A stretch of DNA of 64,000 nt from CBFHOS01 sp965657645 (lineage in GTDB: Bacteria; Pseudomonadota; Alphaproteobacteria; Puniceispirillales; Puniceispirillaceae): assembly GCA_965657645.1 (NCBI GenBank), contig CBFHOS010000007.1:13707-77706 (forward strand). The letters are read 5' to 3'. The notes below the pieces were generated by a model. That model was not told where the DNA came from and did no database searches. It saw only the letters and a list, made by a program, of their open reading frames with translations. The stretch's first letter is position 1; each line of letters starts with the position of its first letter. Below are positions 1 to 7,778 of the stretch, piece by piece. A program made the translations under genes and the position numbers.

Positions 1-438
1 AATGATATTGCCGCGAAATATATCATCCCCGGCGAAACCGCCGAGAGTGCGATCCTGTTTTTGCCGTCCGAATCGGTCTATGCGGAAATTAATCTGCAAT
101 TGCCAAAGCTGGTCGAGGCTAGCCGCAAGGCGCATGTCTATATGGCGGGACCGGATAATTTGATGCTGTTACTGCACACTGTGCGGGCGATTTTGCGAGA
201 CGCCCATATGCATGAGGCGGCTGGGCTGATCCAGGCTGAGGTCGATACGCTGATGACGGATATGGTTCGGCTGGATGAACGTGTCGGCAAATTGGCCTCG
301 CATTTCCAACAGGCAGAAAAGGATATTGGCGATATCCAGACGTCGACCCGCAAGATTATGTCGCGGGGTGATAAAATTTCGAAAATCGAAGTTGATGACG
401 CCAAGCCAGTTACGCCCACCCCCGATCTGATCAATTAA
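1..438 (+). CDS. rmuC: RmuC family DNA recombination protein, C-terminal part
   Basis: The reading frame is open from the first base of the window, so this is the 3' end (145 codons) of a gene that begins upstream. The segment with AAKYIIPGETAESAILFLPS matches the conserved nuclease-like core of RmuC, followed by the usual helical tail (DERVGKLASHFQQAEKDI), which is predicted to be coiled coil. RmuC proteins limit inversions at short inverted repeats and act on DNA ends; the exact reaction is not settled. The gene is convergent with recR, whose stop lies 31 bp away. Family assignment is by recognisable sequence; no start can be assigned. Confidence 0.85.
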   Translation, partial: NDIAAKYIIPGETAESAILFLPSESVYAEINLQLPKLVEASRKAHVYMAGPDNLMLLLHTVRAILRDAHMHEAAGLIQAEVDTLMTDMVRLDERVGKLASHFQQAEKDIGDIQTSTRKIMSRGDKISKIEVDDAKPVTPTPDLIN

Positions 439-469
439 TCGGATAGCTTTACGGGGGAAATATTGCTGG

Positions 470-1063
470 CTAGGTGAGTTTGGAGCGGGCCTTTAGCGCC
501 TGTGCCAAGGTTCCATCATCCAGATAATCCAGCTCGCCGCCCACCGGTACACCATGGGCAAGGCGGGTGACTTCGCGGTTTAAGGGGGCCAAACGATCGG
601 CAATATAATGCGCTGTGGTTTGGCCATCGACGGTCGCGGATAGCGCCAGAATGATTTCTTCAACACCCTCATCGCGGGCGCGGTTGATCAATCGGTCTAT
701 ATGCAAATCCTCAGGCCCGCGTCCATCGAGCGCACTCAAAGTGCCGCCAAGAACATGATACTGGCCGCGATATACCGCGGCGCGTTCCATGGCCCAGAGA
801 TCACCAACATCCTCAACCACGCAAATGCGGCTTTTGTCGCGCCGGTCATCGCGGCAAAGATCACAGGTATCGCCTGTATCCAAATTACCGCAATTGGCAC
901 ATTCACGAATTTGCATGGCGACATCATGAAGCTCCTGCGCCAAGGGAACCATCAGTCTCTCGCGGTTTTTCAGCAGGAATAATAAAGCGCGGCGGCCAGA
1001 ACGTGGGCCAAGTCCGGGCAGACGCCCCAGCTTTTTGATCAGCGTTTCGAGTTGGTTACTCAT
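470..1063 (-). CDS. recR: Recombination mediator protein RecR
   Basis: A 197-residue protein, the normal RecR length. An N-terminal helix-hairpin-helix (residues about 10-30, KKLGRLPGLGPRSGRRAL) is followed by a four-cysteine zinc finger (C55, C58, C67, C70) and a Toprim domain (from about residue 79, ICVVEDVGDLWAMER). RecR works with RecF and RecO to load RecA on gapped DNA. It is last in a dnaX-ybaB-recR operon on the minus strand; the ATG lies one base after the ybaB stop (TAATATG), so translation is probably coupled. This gene order is a long-standing bacterial arrangement. Confidence 0.97.
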   Translation of the reverse strand: MSNQLETLIKKLGRLPGLGPRSGRRALLFLLKNRERLMVPLAQELHDVAMQIRECANCGNLDTGDTCDLCRDDRRDKSRICVVEDVGDLWAMERAAVYRGQYHVLGGTLSALDGRGPEDLHIDRLINRARDEGVEEIILALSATVDGQTTAHYIADRLAPLNREVTRLAHGVPVGGELDYLDDGTLAQALKARSKLT

Positions 1064-1064
1064 A

Positions 1065-1391
1065 TTAGAAAGGTAGTGACATACCCGGCGGTAAAGGCAA
1101 TCCGCCGGTAATGTCTTTCATCTGTGCGGCCATCTCGGCATCCGCAGCGGCTTTGGCGTTATTACTCGCCAGACAGATCATATCTTCCAGCGTGTCAATC
1201 TCGCTTGGGTCGAGCGCGTCAGGATCGATGTTAACCGATTGCATGATACCCTTGCCGCTCATCGTGACGGTAACGGCCCCGCCGCCAACGCTGGCGCTAA
1301 AGCTGCGGTTTTCCATCTCGCTCTGCAAGTCCTGCATGCGCGATTGCATCTCCTGCACCTTTTTCATCATGCCAGCCATATTCTTCATCAT
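1065..1391 (-). CDS. ybaB: YbaB/EbfC family nucleoid-associated protein
   Basis: A 108-residue YbaB/EbfC protein. These are small DNA-binding dimers whose genes nearly always sit between dnaX and recR, as here. The N-terminal helix is methionine- and lysine-rich (MKKVQEMQSRMQDLQSEM); the central segment SASVGGGAVTVTMSGKG is the family signature, and the C-terminus is rich in Gly and Pro. The start is an ATGATG; the first ATG overlaps the dnaX stop (ATGA at 1388-1391), which supports translational coupling. The second ATG (1388) is an equally possible start. Confidence 0.95.
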   Translation of the reverse strand: MMKNMAGMMKKVQEMQSRMQDLQSEMENRSFSASVGGGAVTVTMSGKGIMQSVNIDPDALDPSEIDTLEDMICLASNNAKAAADAEMAAQMKDITGGLPLPPGMSLPF

Positions 1392-3238
1392 TGGTCAGCC
1401 TCTCCCTCTTGTGCCGGCAAATCTTGTTCGGGCATATCCTGTTCGGGCATATCGGATGCGGTGTCATCGCTCTCGACGGTCTTTATGTCTTCTATTTCGG
1501 ATCCGGGAAAAATTTCCAGAATGGCGGCAACGACCGGTGTCTTGGCGATATTGGCGCGCTTTGCTTCTTGCTGTTCTTGGGCCACTTGCGCCAAGGTTGG
1601 ACCGGCCTCACCATCAGATAGCGAAACCAGCCAGCGCTTGCCTGTCCATTGGCTAAGATATTTTGCAAGGTCACCAGCCAGTTGATCCGGCGCATTATTG
1701 GTTAGGGCAATTTGCAATGATCCGGGCTGGATTGAAACAAGCCGAACGTGATTGCGAATCCGTGCCGCTAATAGCATTTCACCCTTTTCCTCGGCCAAAC
1801 CCATTACATCAGCCAAACTTTCAGGCTGTTTGATTTCGGCGTCAACAGGGGCGTCAACCGGGGAGTCAGCAGGGGATTCAACTTGGGATTCAACAGGGGC
1901 GTCAACTGGGGATTCAACTGGGTCGGCCATATCGAGGGCCCGACCACCAGCGACAGAACCACTAGAGGAGCCTGATGCGGGCATAGGTGGCGCGGTTGGG
2001 GTGGGCGCAGGCGGTGATGCTGTTGTAGTTGCTGGCGCACTGGCCGTTGTACTTGTTGGCGTACTGGCCGGTGTACCGGTAGGCGCCGCGTTTGGTAGCT
2101 TTTGCAAAATATCGCCGGGGGTCGGCATATTGGCGGTATGGGCCAAGCGGATAATCATCATCTCACAAGCCGCGGCAGGTTGCGGTGCGGCGATGATTTC
2201 GGAATGGCCTTTGAGCATCATCTGCCATGCGCGGCCAAGCTTAGCGATGCCCATCGCCGCTAGCTCGCTGATCATCTCGCGCTCGCCTTCGATACTATCT
2301 TCGTCATTGCCGCCAGCGGCTTTCATGCTCGCCTGATGGACAAGATCGAGAAGATCGGCCATGACCATTTCAGGCTCGGCGCCGTTTGCATAGGCGGTGT
2401 TAAAGGCGGCGAGGCTCTGGGCGGTCTCACCGGCAAGCGCATGGGTAAGAATAGCCACCGATTCGCGCCGACCCGGACGGCCCAGCATATCGGCAACAGA
2501 CGCGCTGGTGAGTTTGTCGGCGGTCATCGCCGCGGCCTGATCCAGCATCGACAAGGCGTCACGAACGGACCCTTCGGCGGCTCTGGCGATAGCGGCTAAA
2601 GCTTCATCTTCAACCGCAATCGATTCCTTTTCACAAATCATCCGCAAATGATCGGCGAGCATCGATGACGGAACCCGGCGCAAATCATAACGCTGGCACC
2701 TAGACAGGATGGTAACGGGTACTTTGCGGATCTCGGTCGTCGCAAAGATAAATTTGACCGCGTCAGGCGGCTCCTCGAGCGTCTTGAGCAAAGCGTTAAA
2801 CGCGCTCTTTGACATCATGTGCACTTCGTCAATGATATAGATTTTATAACGGGCTGATACCGCGCGATAGCCGACACCTTCGATAATTTCGCGGGCATCA
2901 TCAACGCCCGTATGACTGGCGGCGTCCATTTCCAAAACATCAACATGGCGCCCGGCGGCAATCGCCTGACAGGGCTCACAAACGCCGCATGGCTCCAGCG
3001 TTGCATCACCAGTGCCGTCTGGCCCGATACAATTTAGACCTTTGGCGAGCAATCGTGCGGTTGAGGTTTTGCCAATGCCGCGCACACCAGTGAGCACAAA
3101 TGCATGGGCTAGGCGTCCAAGTGACAGGGCATTGCCGAGGGTGCGCACCAGAGCGTCTTGACCGATAAGCGCAGAGAACGTCTCGGGGCGGTATTTGCGT
3201 GCCAGAACGCGGTAGGCAATAGGGGCCTCTTGGTTCAT
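1388..3238 (-). CDS. dnaX: DNA polymerase III subunit gamma/tau
   Basis: Clamp-loader ATPase of the replicative polymerase. From the chosen ATG (MNQEAPIAYRVLARKYRPET) it has 616 residues: Walker A GVRGIGKT (51-58), zinc-binding cysteines C70, C84, C87 and C90, Walker B IIDEVH (135-140), LLKTLEEPP and an SRC-type arginine-finger motif. A long Pro/Ala/Thr linker follows (about 395-500), then a tau-type C-terminal domain. The frame is open 111 bp further upstream to 3349, but that extension would run through the SRP RNA gene, so the start at 3238 is preferred. The linker contains tandem micro-repeats (units such as SPVDAPVE, and MPEQD near the C-terminus). Confidence 0.96.
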   Translation of the reverse strand: MNQEAPIAYRVLARKYRPETFSALIGQDALVRTLGNALSLGRLAHAFVLTGVRGIGKTSTARLLAKGLNCIGPDGTGDATLEPCGVCEPCQAIAAGRHVDVLEMDAASHTGVDDAREIIEGVGYRAVSARYKIYIIDEVHMMSKSAFNALLKTLEEPPDAVKFIFATTEIRKVPVTILSRCQRYDLRRVPSSMLADHLRMICEKESIAVEDEALAAIARAAEGSVRDALSMLDQAAAMTADKLTSASVADMLGRPGRRESVAILTHALAGETAQSLAAFNTAYANGAEPEMVMADLLDLVHQASMKAAGGNDEDSIEGEREMISELAAMGIAKLGRAWQMMLKGHSEIIAAPQPAAACEMMIIRLAHTANMPTPGDILQKLPNAAPTGTPASTPTSTTASAPATTTASPPAPTPTAPPMPASGSSSGSVAGGRALDMADPVESPVDAPVESQVESPADSPVDAPVDAEIKQPESLADVMGLAEEKGEMLLAARIRNHVRLVSIQPGSLQIALTNNAPDQLAGDLAKYLSQWTGKRWLVSLSDGEAGPTLAQVAQEQQEAKRANIAKTPVVAAILEIFPGSEIEDIKTVESDDTASDMPEQDMPEQDLPAQEGEADQ

Positions 3239-3245
3239 CGTCACA

Positions 3246-3251
3246 CTATAC
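3246..3251 (-). promoter_or_regulatory. Possible -10 box of dnaX, start codon-proximal
   Basis: On the minus strand TATAGT lies only seven bases before the A of the dnaX ATG, and no Shine-Dalgarno sequence is visible in front of that ATG. If the hexamer is used, the mRNA would begin at or next to the start codon (leaderless). The matching -35 position is weak (TTCCGC) and lies inside the 3' end of the SRP RNA, so read-through from that gene is an equally good explanation of dnaX expression. Confidence 0.3.
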
Positions 3252-3269
3252 CCCGCACGGTTGGTTAGC

Positions 3270-3359
3270 GGAAGACTGGATGACCCGTAAGCGGCCCACT
3301 GCGGCTGCTTCCTTTCGGACCTGACCGGATTGGCGGGTGCAACGTCCACCCAGCCTTCC
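3270..3359 (-). ncRNA. ffs: Signal recognition particle RNA, small bacterial type
   Basis: The minus strand reads GTCAGGTCC, then GAAA, then GGAAGCAGCC: the invariant SRP RNA domain IV core that binds Ffh. The flanks pair as the SRP helix: the 5' arm starting GGAAGGCTGGGTGGAC (from 3359) is complementary, with a few G-U pairs, to the 3' arm ending GTCATCCAGTCTTCC (at 3270). About 90 nt is normal for the Alu-less 4.5S-type RNA. The position directly upstream of dnaX-ybaB-recR is common in Alphaproteobacteria. The ends are set by the helix and could move by a few bases. Confidence 0.93.
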
Positions 3360-3429
3360 TGTCACTTATATGAAACAAAGCGAGGGATTCGACAAGTTAT
3401 TTATCGGGTTTTGGCGCCTGAAAAACGGC

Positions 3430-4278
3430 TTAATGCCGGTATGGGCTGGCTGGATAGGTGCCCAAGATCGATATTTCATCGGCGGCGCAATAGAATCGCA
3501 ATTCATCCATTGCATTTTGCATCGCCGGTTCATCAATATGGCCTTCAACATCGACATAGAATTGGGCGCTGTCACCATCACCGGCCCGCATATAGCTCTC
3601 TAGCTTGGTCAAATTAATGCCATTAGTGGCAAACCCGCCAAGTGCCTTATAAAGCGCTGCAGGGACTGAGCGGAGACGGAAAACCATTGTAGTCAGCATT
3701 TTTTGGCCGTTCATCTCTGGCACGGTAGGGGTGCGCGACATTACCAAAAACCGTGTGGTATTGCGTTCGGCATCCTCGGCTGATTCGACCAAAACATCGA
3801 GATCATAAATCTCGCCCGCCAATGCCGATGCAATCGCGCCAATGCTCTTATCTTGCCATTTTGCAACATCCTTGGCGGCGCCGGCTGTATCTGAATGAAT
3901 AACCGGTTGTAACCCTAACTGTTGCAACCGAATGCGGCATTGGGCAAGGCCCTGTGCATGGCTATGAACCTCGACAAGATCGTCCAATGTCGCCCCGCGC
4001 GGTGCTAATAGCTGGTGATTTACGCGCTGGAAATGCTCGCCAATAATATGTAATCCGGAATCAGGGAGCAGATGGTGAATATCAGCCACACGGCCCGCAA
4101 TCGAATTTTCCACAGGCACCATCGCCAAGGCGGCGCGCCCTTCGACAACTTCGGCAATCATTTGTTCAAATGAACGACAAGGAACGGGCTCCATGTCTGG
4201 CTTAACCGCTTTGCACGACATATGCGAATAGGCGCCTAAAACGCCCTGAAACGCTATTTTGTTCGATATATCAGACAC
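3430..4278 (-). CDS. pheA: Prephenate dehydratase
   Basis: A monofunctional enzyme of 282 residues that converts prephenate to phenylpyruvate in phenylalanine synthesis. The catalytic domain opens with IAFQGVLGAYSH and has VPVENSIAGRV (64-74) and the catalytic TRF motif (175-177). A C-terminal ACT domain (about 195-275) should give feedback inhibition by phenylalanine; the usual ESRP signature is present as LESYM. There is no N-terminal chorismate mutase. The start is GTG with an AGGA eight bases upstream. The upstream region to kdsB carries tandem repeats (see 4291-4412). Confidence 0.95.
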   Translation of the reverse strand: MSDISNKIAFQGVLGAYSHMSCKAVKPDMEPVPCRSFEQMIAEVVEGRAALAMVPVENSIAGRVADIHHLLPDSGLHIIGEHFQRVNHQLLAPRGATLDDLVEVHSHAQGLAQCRIRLQQLGLQPVIHSDTAGAAKDVAKWQDKSIGAIASALAGEIYDLDVLVESAEDAERNTTRFLVMSRTPTVPEMNGQKMLTTMVFRLRSVPAALYKALGGFATNGINLTKLESYMRAGDGDSAQFYVDVEGHIDEPAMQNAMDELRFYCAADEISILGTYPASPYRH

Positions 4279-4290
4279 GATCTAATCCTA

Positions 4291-4320
4291 TGTTCCAGTG
4301 TGTTCTAGTATGTTCTAGTG
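4291..4320. repeat. Three tandem 10-bp repeats
   Basis: Three contiguous copies of TGTTCTAGTG, with one C/T and one G/A variant, lie just upstream of the pheA start on the opposite strand. No function is visible. They sit immediately before the 23-24-bp repeats at 4329-4412. Confidence 0.85.
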
Positions 4321-4328
4321 CGCCGCCC

Positions 4329-4412
4329 ACGCGGCAGTATCAATCCCCGTGCACGCGGCAGTATCACCCCTGCTTACGCGGCAGTATCACCCCCGTGCAC
4401 GCGGCAGTATCA
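4329..4412. repeat. Four 23-24-bp tandem repeats between pheA and kdsB
   Basis: The core ACGCGGCAGTATCA occurs four times (4329, 4353, 4376, 4399) at spacings of 24, 23 and 23 bp, separated by C-rich 9-10-bp spacers (CCCCGTGC or a variant). Unit length and near-identical spacers exclude a CRISPR. A further 12-bp duplication (CCCGTATATTAG) lies at the kdsB stop, 4484-4507. The repeats may be a minisatellite or an array of protein sites; nothing in the sequence decides. Confidence 0.85.
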
Positions 4413-4503
4413 ATAGCCGGAGGCGTCCTGTCAATGTACGAGCAAAGCGGCGCTATGATGTGGTGCTTGGTTCCTCGAATGAGCCCGTATATTAGCCCGT
4501 ATA

Positions 4504-5250
4504 TTAGCTAAGGCGGCGGCGCACAGCATCAAGATCATCCGGCGTATCGACACCGCCAGCGGTATCATCAACACGCGCCACTGAAATCGTCATGCCTGCC
4601 TCGATTGCCCGCAATTGCTCTAGTTTTTCACTTATCTCCAATGGCGATTGTGGCAGGGTGATAAAACGCGCCAACGCATCGCGGCGCCATCCATAAACCC
4701 CGATATGATGCCAAAGCTGATCGGTGCCGGTCGGGATTGCGGCGCGGCTGAAATAATGTGCGCGGCCAAATTCGTTCTGGCCGTGGGCCTGATCCCAGCT
4801 AACCACAGCCTTGACCACTTGTGGTAGGGCTCTCTCCTCAGGGCTTGCCAGCGTCACTAGCGTTGCCAATTCGCAATTGGCATAATCCATCGCCGCGGCA
4901 AGCGCGGTTGGGATACCTGTCGGCATTTCGGGCAAATCACCCTGCAAATTGAGGATCTGGTCAAAGGCGCCATCAGGGTCAATTGCCTGAACTGCCTCAT
5001 AAACACGGTCCGAGCCCGATGGATGATCATCCCTCGTCATGATAGCCGAACCACCCGCCGCATTAATTACATCAACAATGGCAGTGTCGTCTGTCGCAAC
5101 ATGTACCGGACCAATATCGGCTGCGATTGCGCGCTCCCACACATGTTGGATCATTGGTTTGCCGGCGATATCCGCTAGCGGCTTTCCGGGCAGGCGTGAG
5201 GCCGCCATGCGTGCCGGAATTACGATAATTTTTTTGTTTAATGACGTCAT
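4504..5250 (-). CDS. kdsB: 3-deoxy-manno-octulosonate cytidylyltransferase
   Basis: CMP-KDO synthetase, 248 residues, the usual length. It activates KDO with CTP for the lipopolysaccharide inner core. The N-terminus IIVIPARMAASRLPGKPLAD is the nucleotide-binding signature, followed by IQHVWERA, HPSGSDRVYEA and NLQGDLPEM (QGD metal/CTP motif). The ATG at 5250 fits the family start; the longer open frame to 5367 adds 39 unrelated residues and would overlap the upstream flank of the cytochrome c gene. It implies a Gram-negative envelope with KDO-containing LPS. Confidence 0.95.
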   Translation of the reverse strand: MTSLNKKIIVIPARMAASRLPGKPLADIAGKPMIQHVWERAIAADIGPVHVATDDTAIVDVINAAGGSAIMTRDDHPSGSDRVYEAVQAIDPDGAFDQILNLQGDLPEMPTGIPTALAAAMDYANCELATLVTLASPEERALPQVVKAVVSWDQAHGQNEFGRAHYFSRAAIPTGTDQLWHHIGVYGWRRDALARFITLPQSPLEISEKLEQLRAIEAGMTISVARVDDTAGGVDTPDDLDAVRRRLS

Positions 5251-5423
5251 AATGCGGCAATTCATCACATATTTCGTCTTTTGCATAGGTAAAAGGCGTA
5301 AAACCGTGATGTAGGGGTTGAGAACGGCACATATTTTCGGTAACAAAGCACGAATTGGCCTGCGCATTAATCAGGGCCGATCACTCTATGGATTGGGAGC
5401 CTCGTTGTGGCGGGGAAATTAGC

Positions 5424-5993
5424 ATGGATGAATTAGGATTTAACAAGCTCTTCGCTGGTCTTTTACTTGCCGCTCTGTTGTTGATGGCTGGAATTAAGAC
5501 TGCGGAAATCCTTGTGCCACATACAGAGCTGGCGGAAAACGCCTATAAGATCGAAGTTCCTGAGGGTGAAGTGACGGCTGATGCCGCACCGGTAGACGCC
5601 GGTCCAGAGCCTATTCTGGCATTGCTGGCGAGCGCGGATGTTGCCGCGGGCGAAAAGCTGGCAAAGAAATGTACAGCGTGCCATGTGTTCGAAGCAGGCG
5701 GCGCGAACAAAGTTGGTCCGGCATTGTGGGGCATTGTTAATGCGTCAAAGGGCGGTGCTGACGGTTTTGCTTATTCATCAGCCCTAGCTGATTTCGGTGG
5801 CGCGTGGGATTACGCCGCACTGAACGCATTCCTGAAAAAGCCAAAGGCCTATATTGCCGGAACCAAGATGAATTTTGTTGGTTTCAAAAAGCCGCAAGAT
5901 CGGGCCAATATGATTGCCTATCTTCGCCAGCAAGCAGACGCCGCGGCGCCGTTGCCTAGTGCCGAAGAGATTGCCGCAGAAAGTGGCAACTAA
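5424..5993 (+). CDS. Membrane-anchored class I cytochrome c (CycM-like)
   Basis: 189 residues. Residues 8-32 form an N-terminal membrane anchor (LFAGLLLAALLLMAGI) placing the haem domain in the periplasm, after an acidic/Ala/Pro linker. The haem site is C83-T-A-C86-H87 and the probable axial methionine is M149 (GTKMNF). This architecture matches the CycM/cytochrome c552 family, which carries electrons from the bc1 complex to terminal oxidases in Alphaproteobacteria. The chosen ATG excludes 23 upstream in-frame codons that do not look like a signal. Divergent from kdsB; its stop overlaps the start region of the next gene. Confidence 0.88.
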   Translation: MDELGFNKLFAGLLLAALLLMAGIKTAEILVPHTELAENAYKIEVPEGEVTADAAPVDAGPEPILALLASADVAAGEKLAKKCTACHVFEAGGANKVGPALWGIVNASKGGADGFAYSSALADFGGAWDYAALNAFLKKPKAYIAGTKMNFVGFKKPQDRANMIAYLRQQADAAAPLPSAEEIAAESGN

Positions 5994-6810
5994 GCCACAA
6001 GACGACCAAATTCACAGCCAGCTCAGCAATAGTGAGCTGGCTGAATTTCTGGCTGATCTGACCAAGATTAGCCGACCCATCATCGCCAAATGGTTTCGCT
6101 CACTTCCCGATGTGGAAACCAAGGCAGATGCCTCTCCTGTTACCATTGCTGACCGTGCTGTCGAGACGGCTCTGCGCACCGCTATTGCCGCGCGATTTCC
6201 CGGCGACGACATTGTTGGCGAGGAACATAGCGACCATCACGGCGATGGCTCTACCGGTTTTAAATGGGTGATTGATCCGATTGACGGGACCAAAGCCTTT
6301 ATCAGCGGCAAGCCTATTTTTGGCACCTTGGTTGGATTGCTCCGTGATGATAGTCCGGTCGCTGGTCTATGTGACATGCCGATGCTGGATGAGCTATATC
6401 TCGGCGTTGGTAATGAGTTTACCATGAATGGCAAACAATCCCAGCTAAGCAGCGTTACGGATCTTGCCAAGGCACGGATTGCGACCACATCACCAGAGGC
6501 GTTTTCGCCCAATGGACTGGCCATTTTTAACCGCATAAGCAAGCTGGCCGCGGTCACTAATTATGGTGGCGATTGTTATAATTATGCATTGCTAGCGGCT
6601 GGTCACATTGATTTAGTGGTCGAGGATAGTCTGGCACCGCATGATGTCATGGGCGTTGTTGGGGTGATGCGGGCGGCTGGCGTAATCGTCACCGATTTTG
6701 ACGGACTGCCGGTCACGCTGGCCCCGGGTGAGCGCGCACCAACAGGCAGTTTGGTCTGCGCCGCGACACCGGCATTACACGCCGCGGCAATGGCTGTTAT
6801 CTCTGCATAA
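5983..6810 (+). CDS. hisN: Inositol monophosphatase family protein, probably histidinol-phosphatase
   Basis: A Mg-dependent, lithium-sensitive-type phosphatase. It contains DASPVTIADRAVE, the metal-binding GEEH, the signature WVIDPIDGTKAFISG, and a C-terminal GGDCYNYALLAAGHIDLV. The phrase IDGTKAFISGKPIFGTL closely resembles the HisN branch that dephosphorylates histidinol phosphate, rather than SuhB or CysQ. The start is uncertain: GTG at 5983 (used here, overlapping the cytochrome stop) or TTG at 5971; longer extensions enter the cytochrome gene. From the GTG it has 275 residues. Probably co-transcribed with the upstream cytochrome and downstream reductase. Confidence 0.8.
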   Translation: MATKPQDDQIHSQLSNSELAEFLADLTKISRPIIAKWFRSLPDVETKADASPVTIADRAVETALRTAIAARFPGDDIVGEEHSDHHGDGSTGFKWVIDPIDGTKAFISGKPIFGTLVGLLRDDSPVAGLCDMPMLDELYLGVGNEFTMNGKQSQLSSVTDLAKARIATTSPEAFSPNGLAIFNRISKLAAVTNYGGDCYNYALLAAGHIDLVVEDSLAPHDVMGVVGVMRAAGVIVTDFDGLPVTLAPGERAPTGSLVCAATPALHAAAMAVISA

Positions 6811-6822
6811 AGGAATGGTGTG

Positions 6823-7752
6823 ATGATCCGCATTGGATTTTTTGGACAGGCCGCCGAGGCACAAGAATGGCACCAAAAATTAACGCCATTTCTGGATGAT
6901 TTTGAAATTGTCGATCTGGTATCCGATGCCGGTAGAAATTGTGACGTGGCGTTGGTCTGGGCACCGCCAGAAGGTGCTTTGGCGCATTTGCCAAACCTAA
7001 AAGGGATCATCCTCCAAGGCCAAGGCGTTGATCATATGATGGCCGATGCCAGCGTGCCCCGTGATGTCCCCTTGGTGCGGTTGGTCGATCCCGATATGTC
7101 GGATGCGTTGAGCCATTGGGCCATTTTGAATGCGCTGGATTTTTGGCGCGATGGCGCATCATATCGGGACCAGCAGGCGTCAAAAACCTGGGCCTCGATA
7201 CCCCAGCGTTCGCACGAAGAGGCAATTGTCGGGGTTCTTGGTGTTGGTGCCATTGGTAGTGTGATCGCCCGCCGTTTTGCGGCTCTGGGGTTTAAAACGC
7301 GGGGCTGGGCGCGGACCCAAAAGACAATCGAAAATGTTGACGTTTTTGCCGGACCGGACGCCTTGGCGGATTTTGCTGAAGGGGTGAATATCTCGGTTTG
7401 TGTGTTGCCACTAACGCCTGAAACACGCGGCATTATGAATGCCGATTATTTCAACCGGCTTGCCTATGGTGCGTTCGTGATTAATGGTGGCCGTGGGCCA
7501 CAGGTTAATGATGATGATTTATTAGCGGCGCTAGATAGGGGACAAATTGGTGGGGCCGCGCTGGATGTGTTTGCAATAGAGCCATTGCCAGCAGAGCACC
7601 CCTATTGGGCGCATCCAAAGGTTCGGGTCTGGCCGCATGTCGCCGCACAGACCAATCCCGATAGTGCCTCTAAACAGGTAGCCGCAGCGATTCAAGCGAT
7701 GACAAATGGCGATGAGCCAGCTAATCGGGTTGAGTGGAGTCGCGGCTATTAG
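6823..7752 (+). CDS. ghrA: D-2-hydroxyacid dehydrogenase, glyoxylate/hydroxypyruvate reductase A type
   Basis: NAD(P)H-dependent reductase of the D-isomer 2-hydroxyacid dehydrogenase family, 309 residues. The Rossmann motif VGVLGVGAIGSVIARRFAALG lies near the middle; the catalytic Arg is in NGGRGPQVND, the Glu in FAIEPLP and the His in WPHVAAQT. The overall pattern (HPYWAHPKVRVWPHVAA) is that of GhrA enzymes, which reduce glyoxylate and hydroxypyruvate. An AAAGGA precedes the ATG at 6823 by eight bases; a GTG at 6820 is an alternative. Twelve bases follow the hisN-like gene, so an operon is likely. Substrate not provable from sequence. Confidence 0.85.
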   Translation: MIRIGFFGQAAEAQEWHQKLTPFLDDFEIVDLVSDAGRNCDVALVWAPPEGALAHLPNLKGIILQGQGVDHMMADASVPRDVPLVRLVDPDMSDALSHWAILNALDFWRDGASYRDQQASKTWASIPQRSHEEAIVGVLGVGAIGSVIARRFAALGFKTRGWARTQKTIENVDVFAGPDALADFAEGVNISVCVLPLTPETRGIMNADYFNRLAYGAFVINGGRGPQVNDDDLLAALDRGQIGGAALDVFAIEPLPAEHPYWAHPKVRVWPHVAAQTNPDSASKQVAAAIQAMTNGDEPANRVEWSRGY

Positions 7753-7778
7753 AACGGCATTTACCCAGCTAGGCGCCG

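Noticed and set aside
3239..3349. Longer dnaX start at 3349
   Set aside because: The extension translates the SRP RNA gene and has no resemblance to DnaX N-termini.
4329..4412. Possible CRISPR array
   Set aside because: The unit is 23-24 bp in total, the spacers are only 9-10 bp and nearly identical, and no cas gene is near.
4290..4511. 73-codon plus-strand frame between pheA and kdsB
   Set aside because: It is made of the tandem repeats and has no protein-like features or ribosome-binding site.
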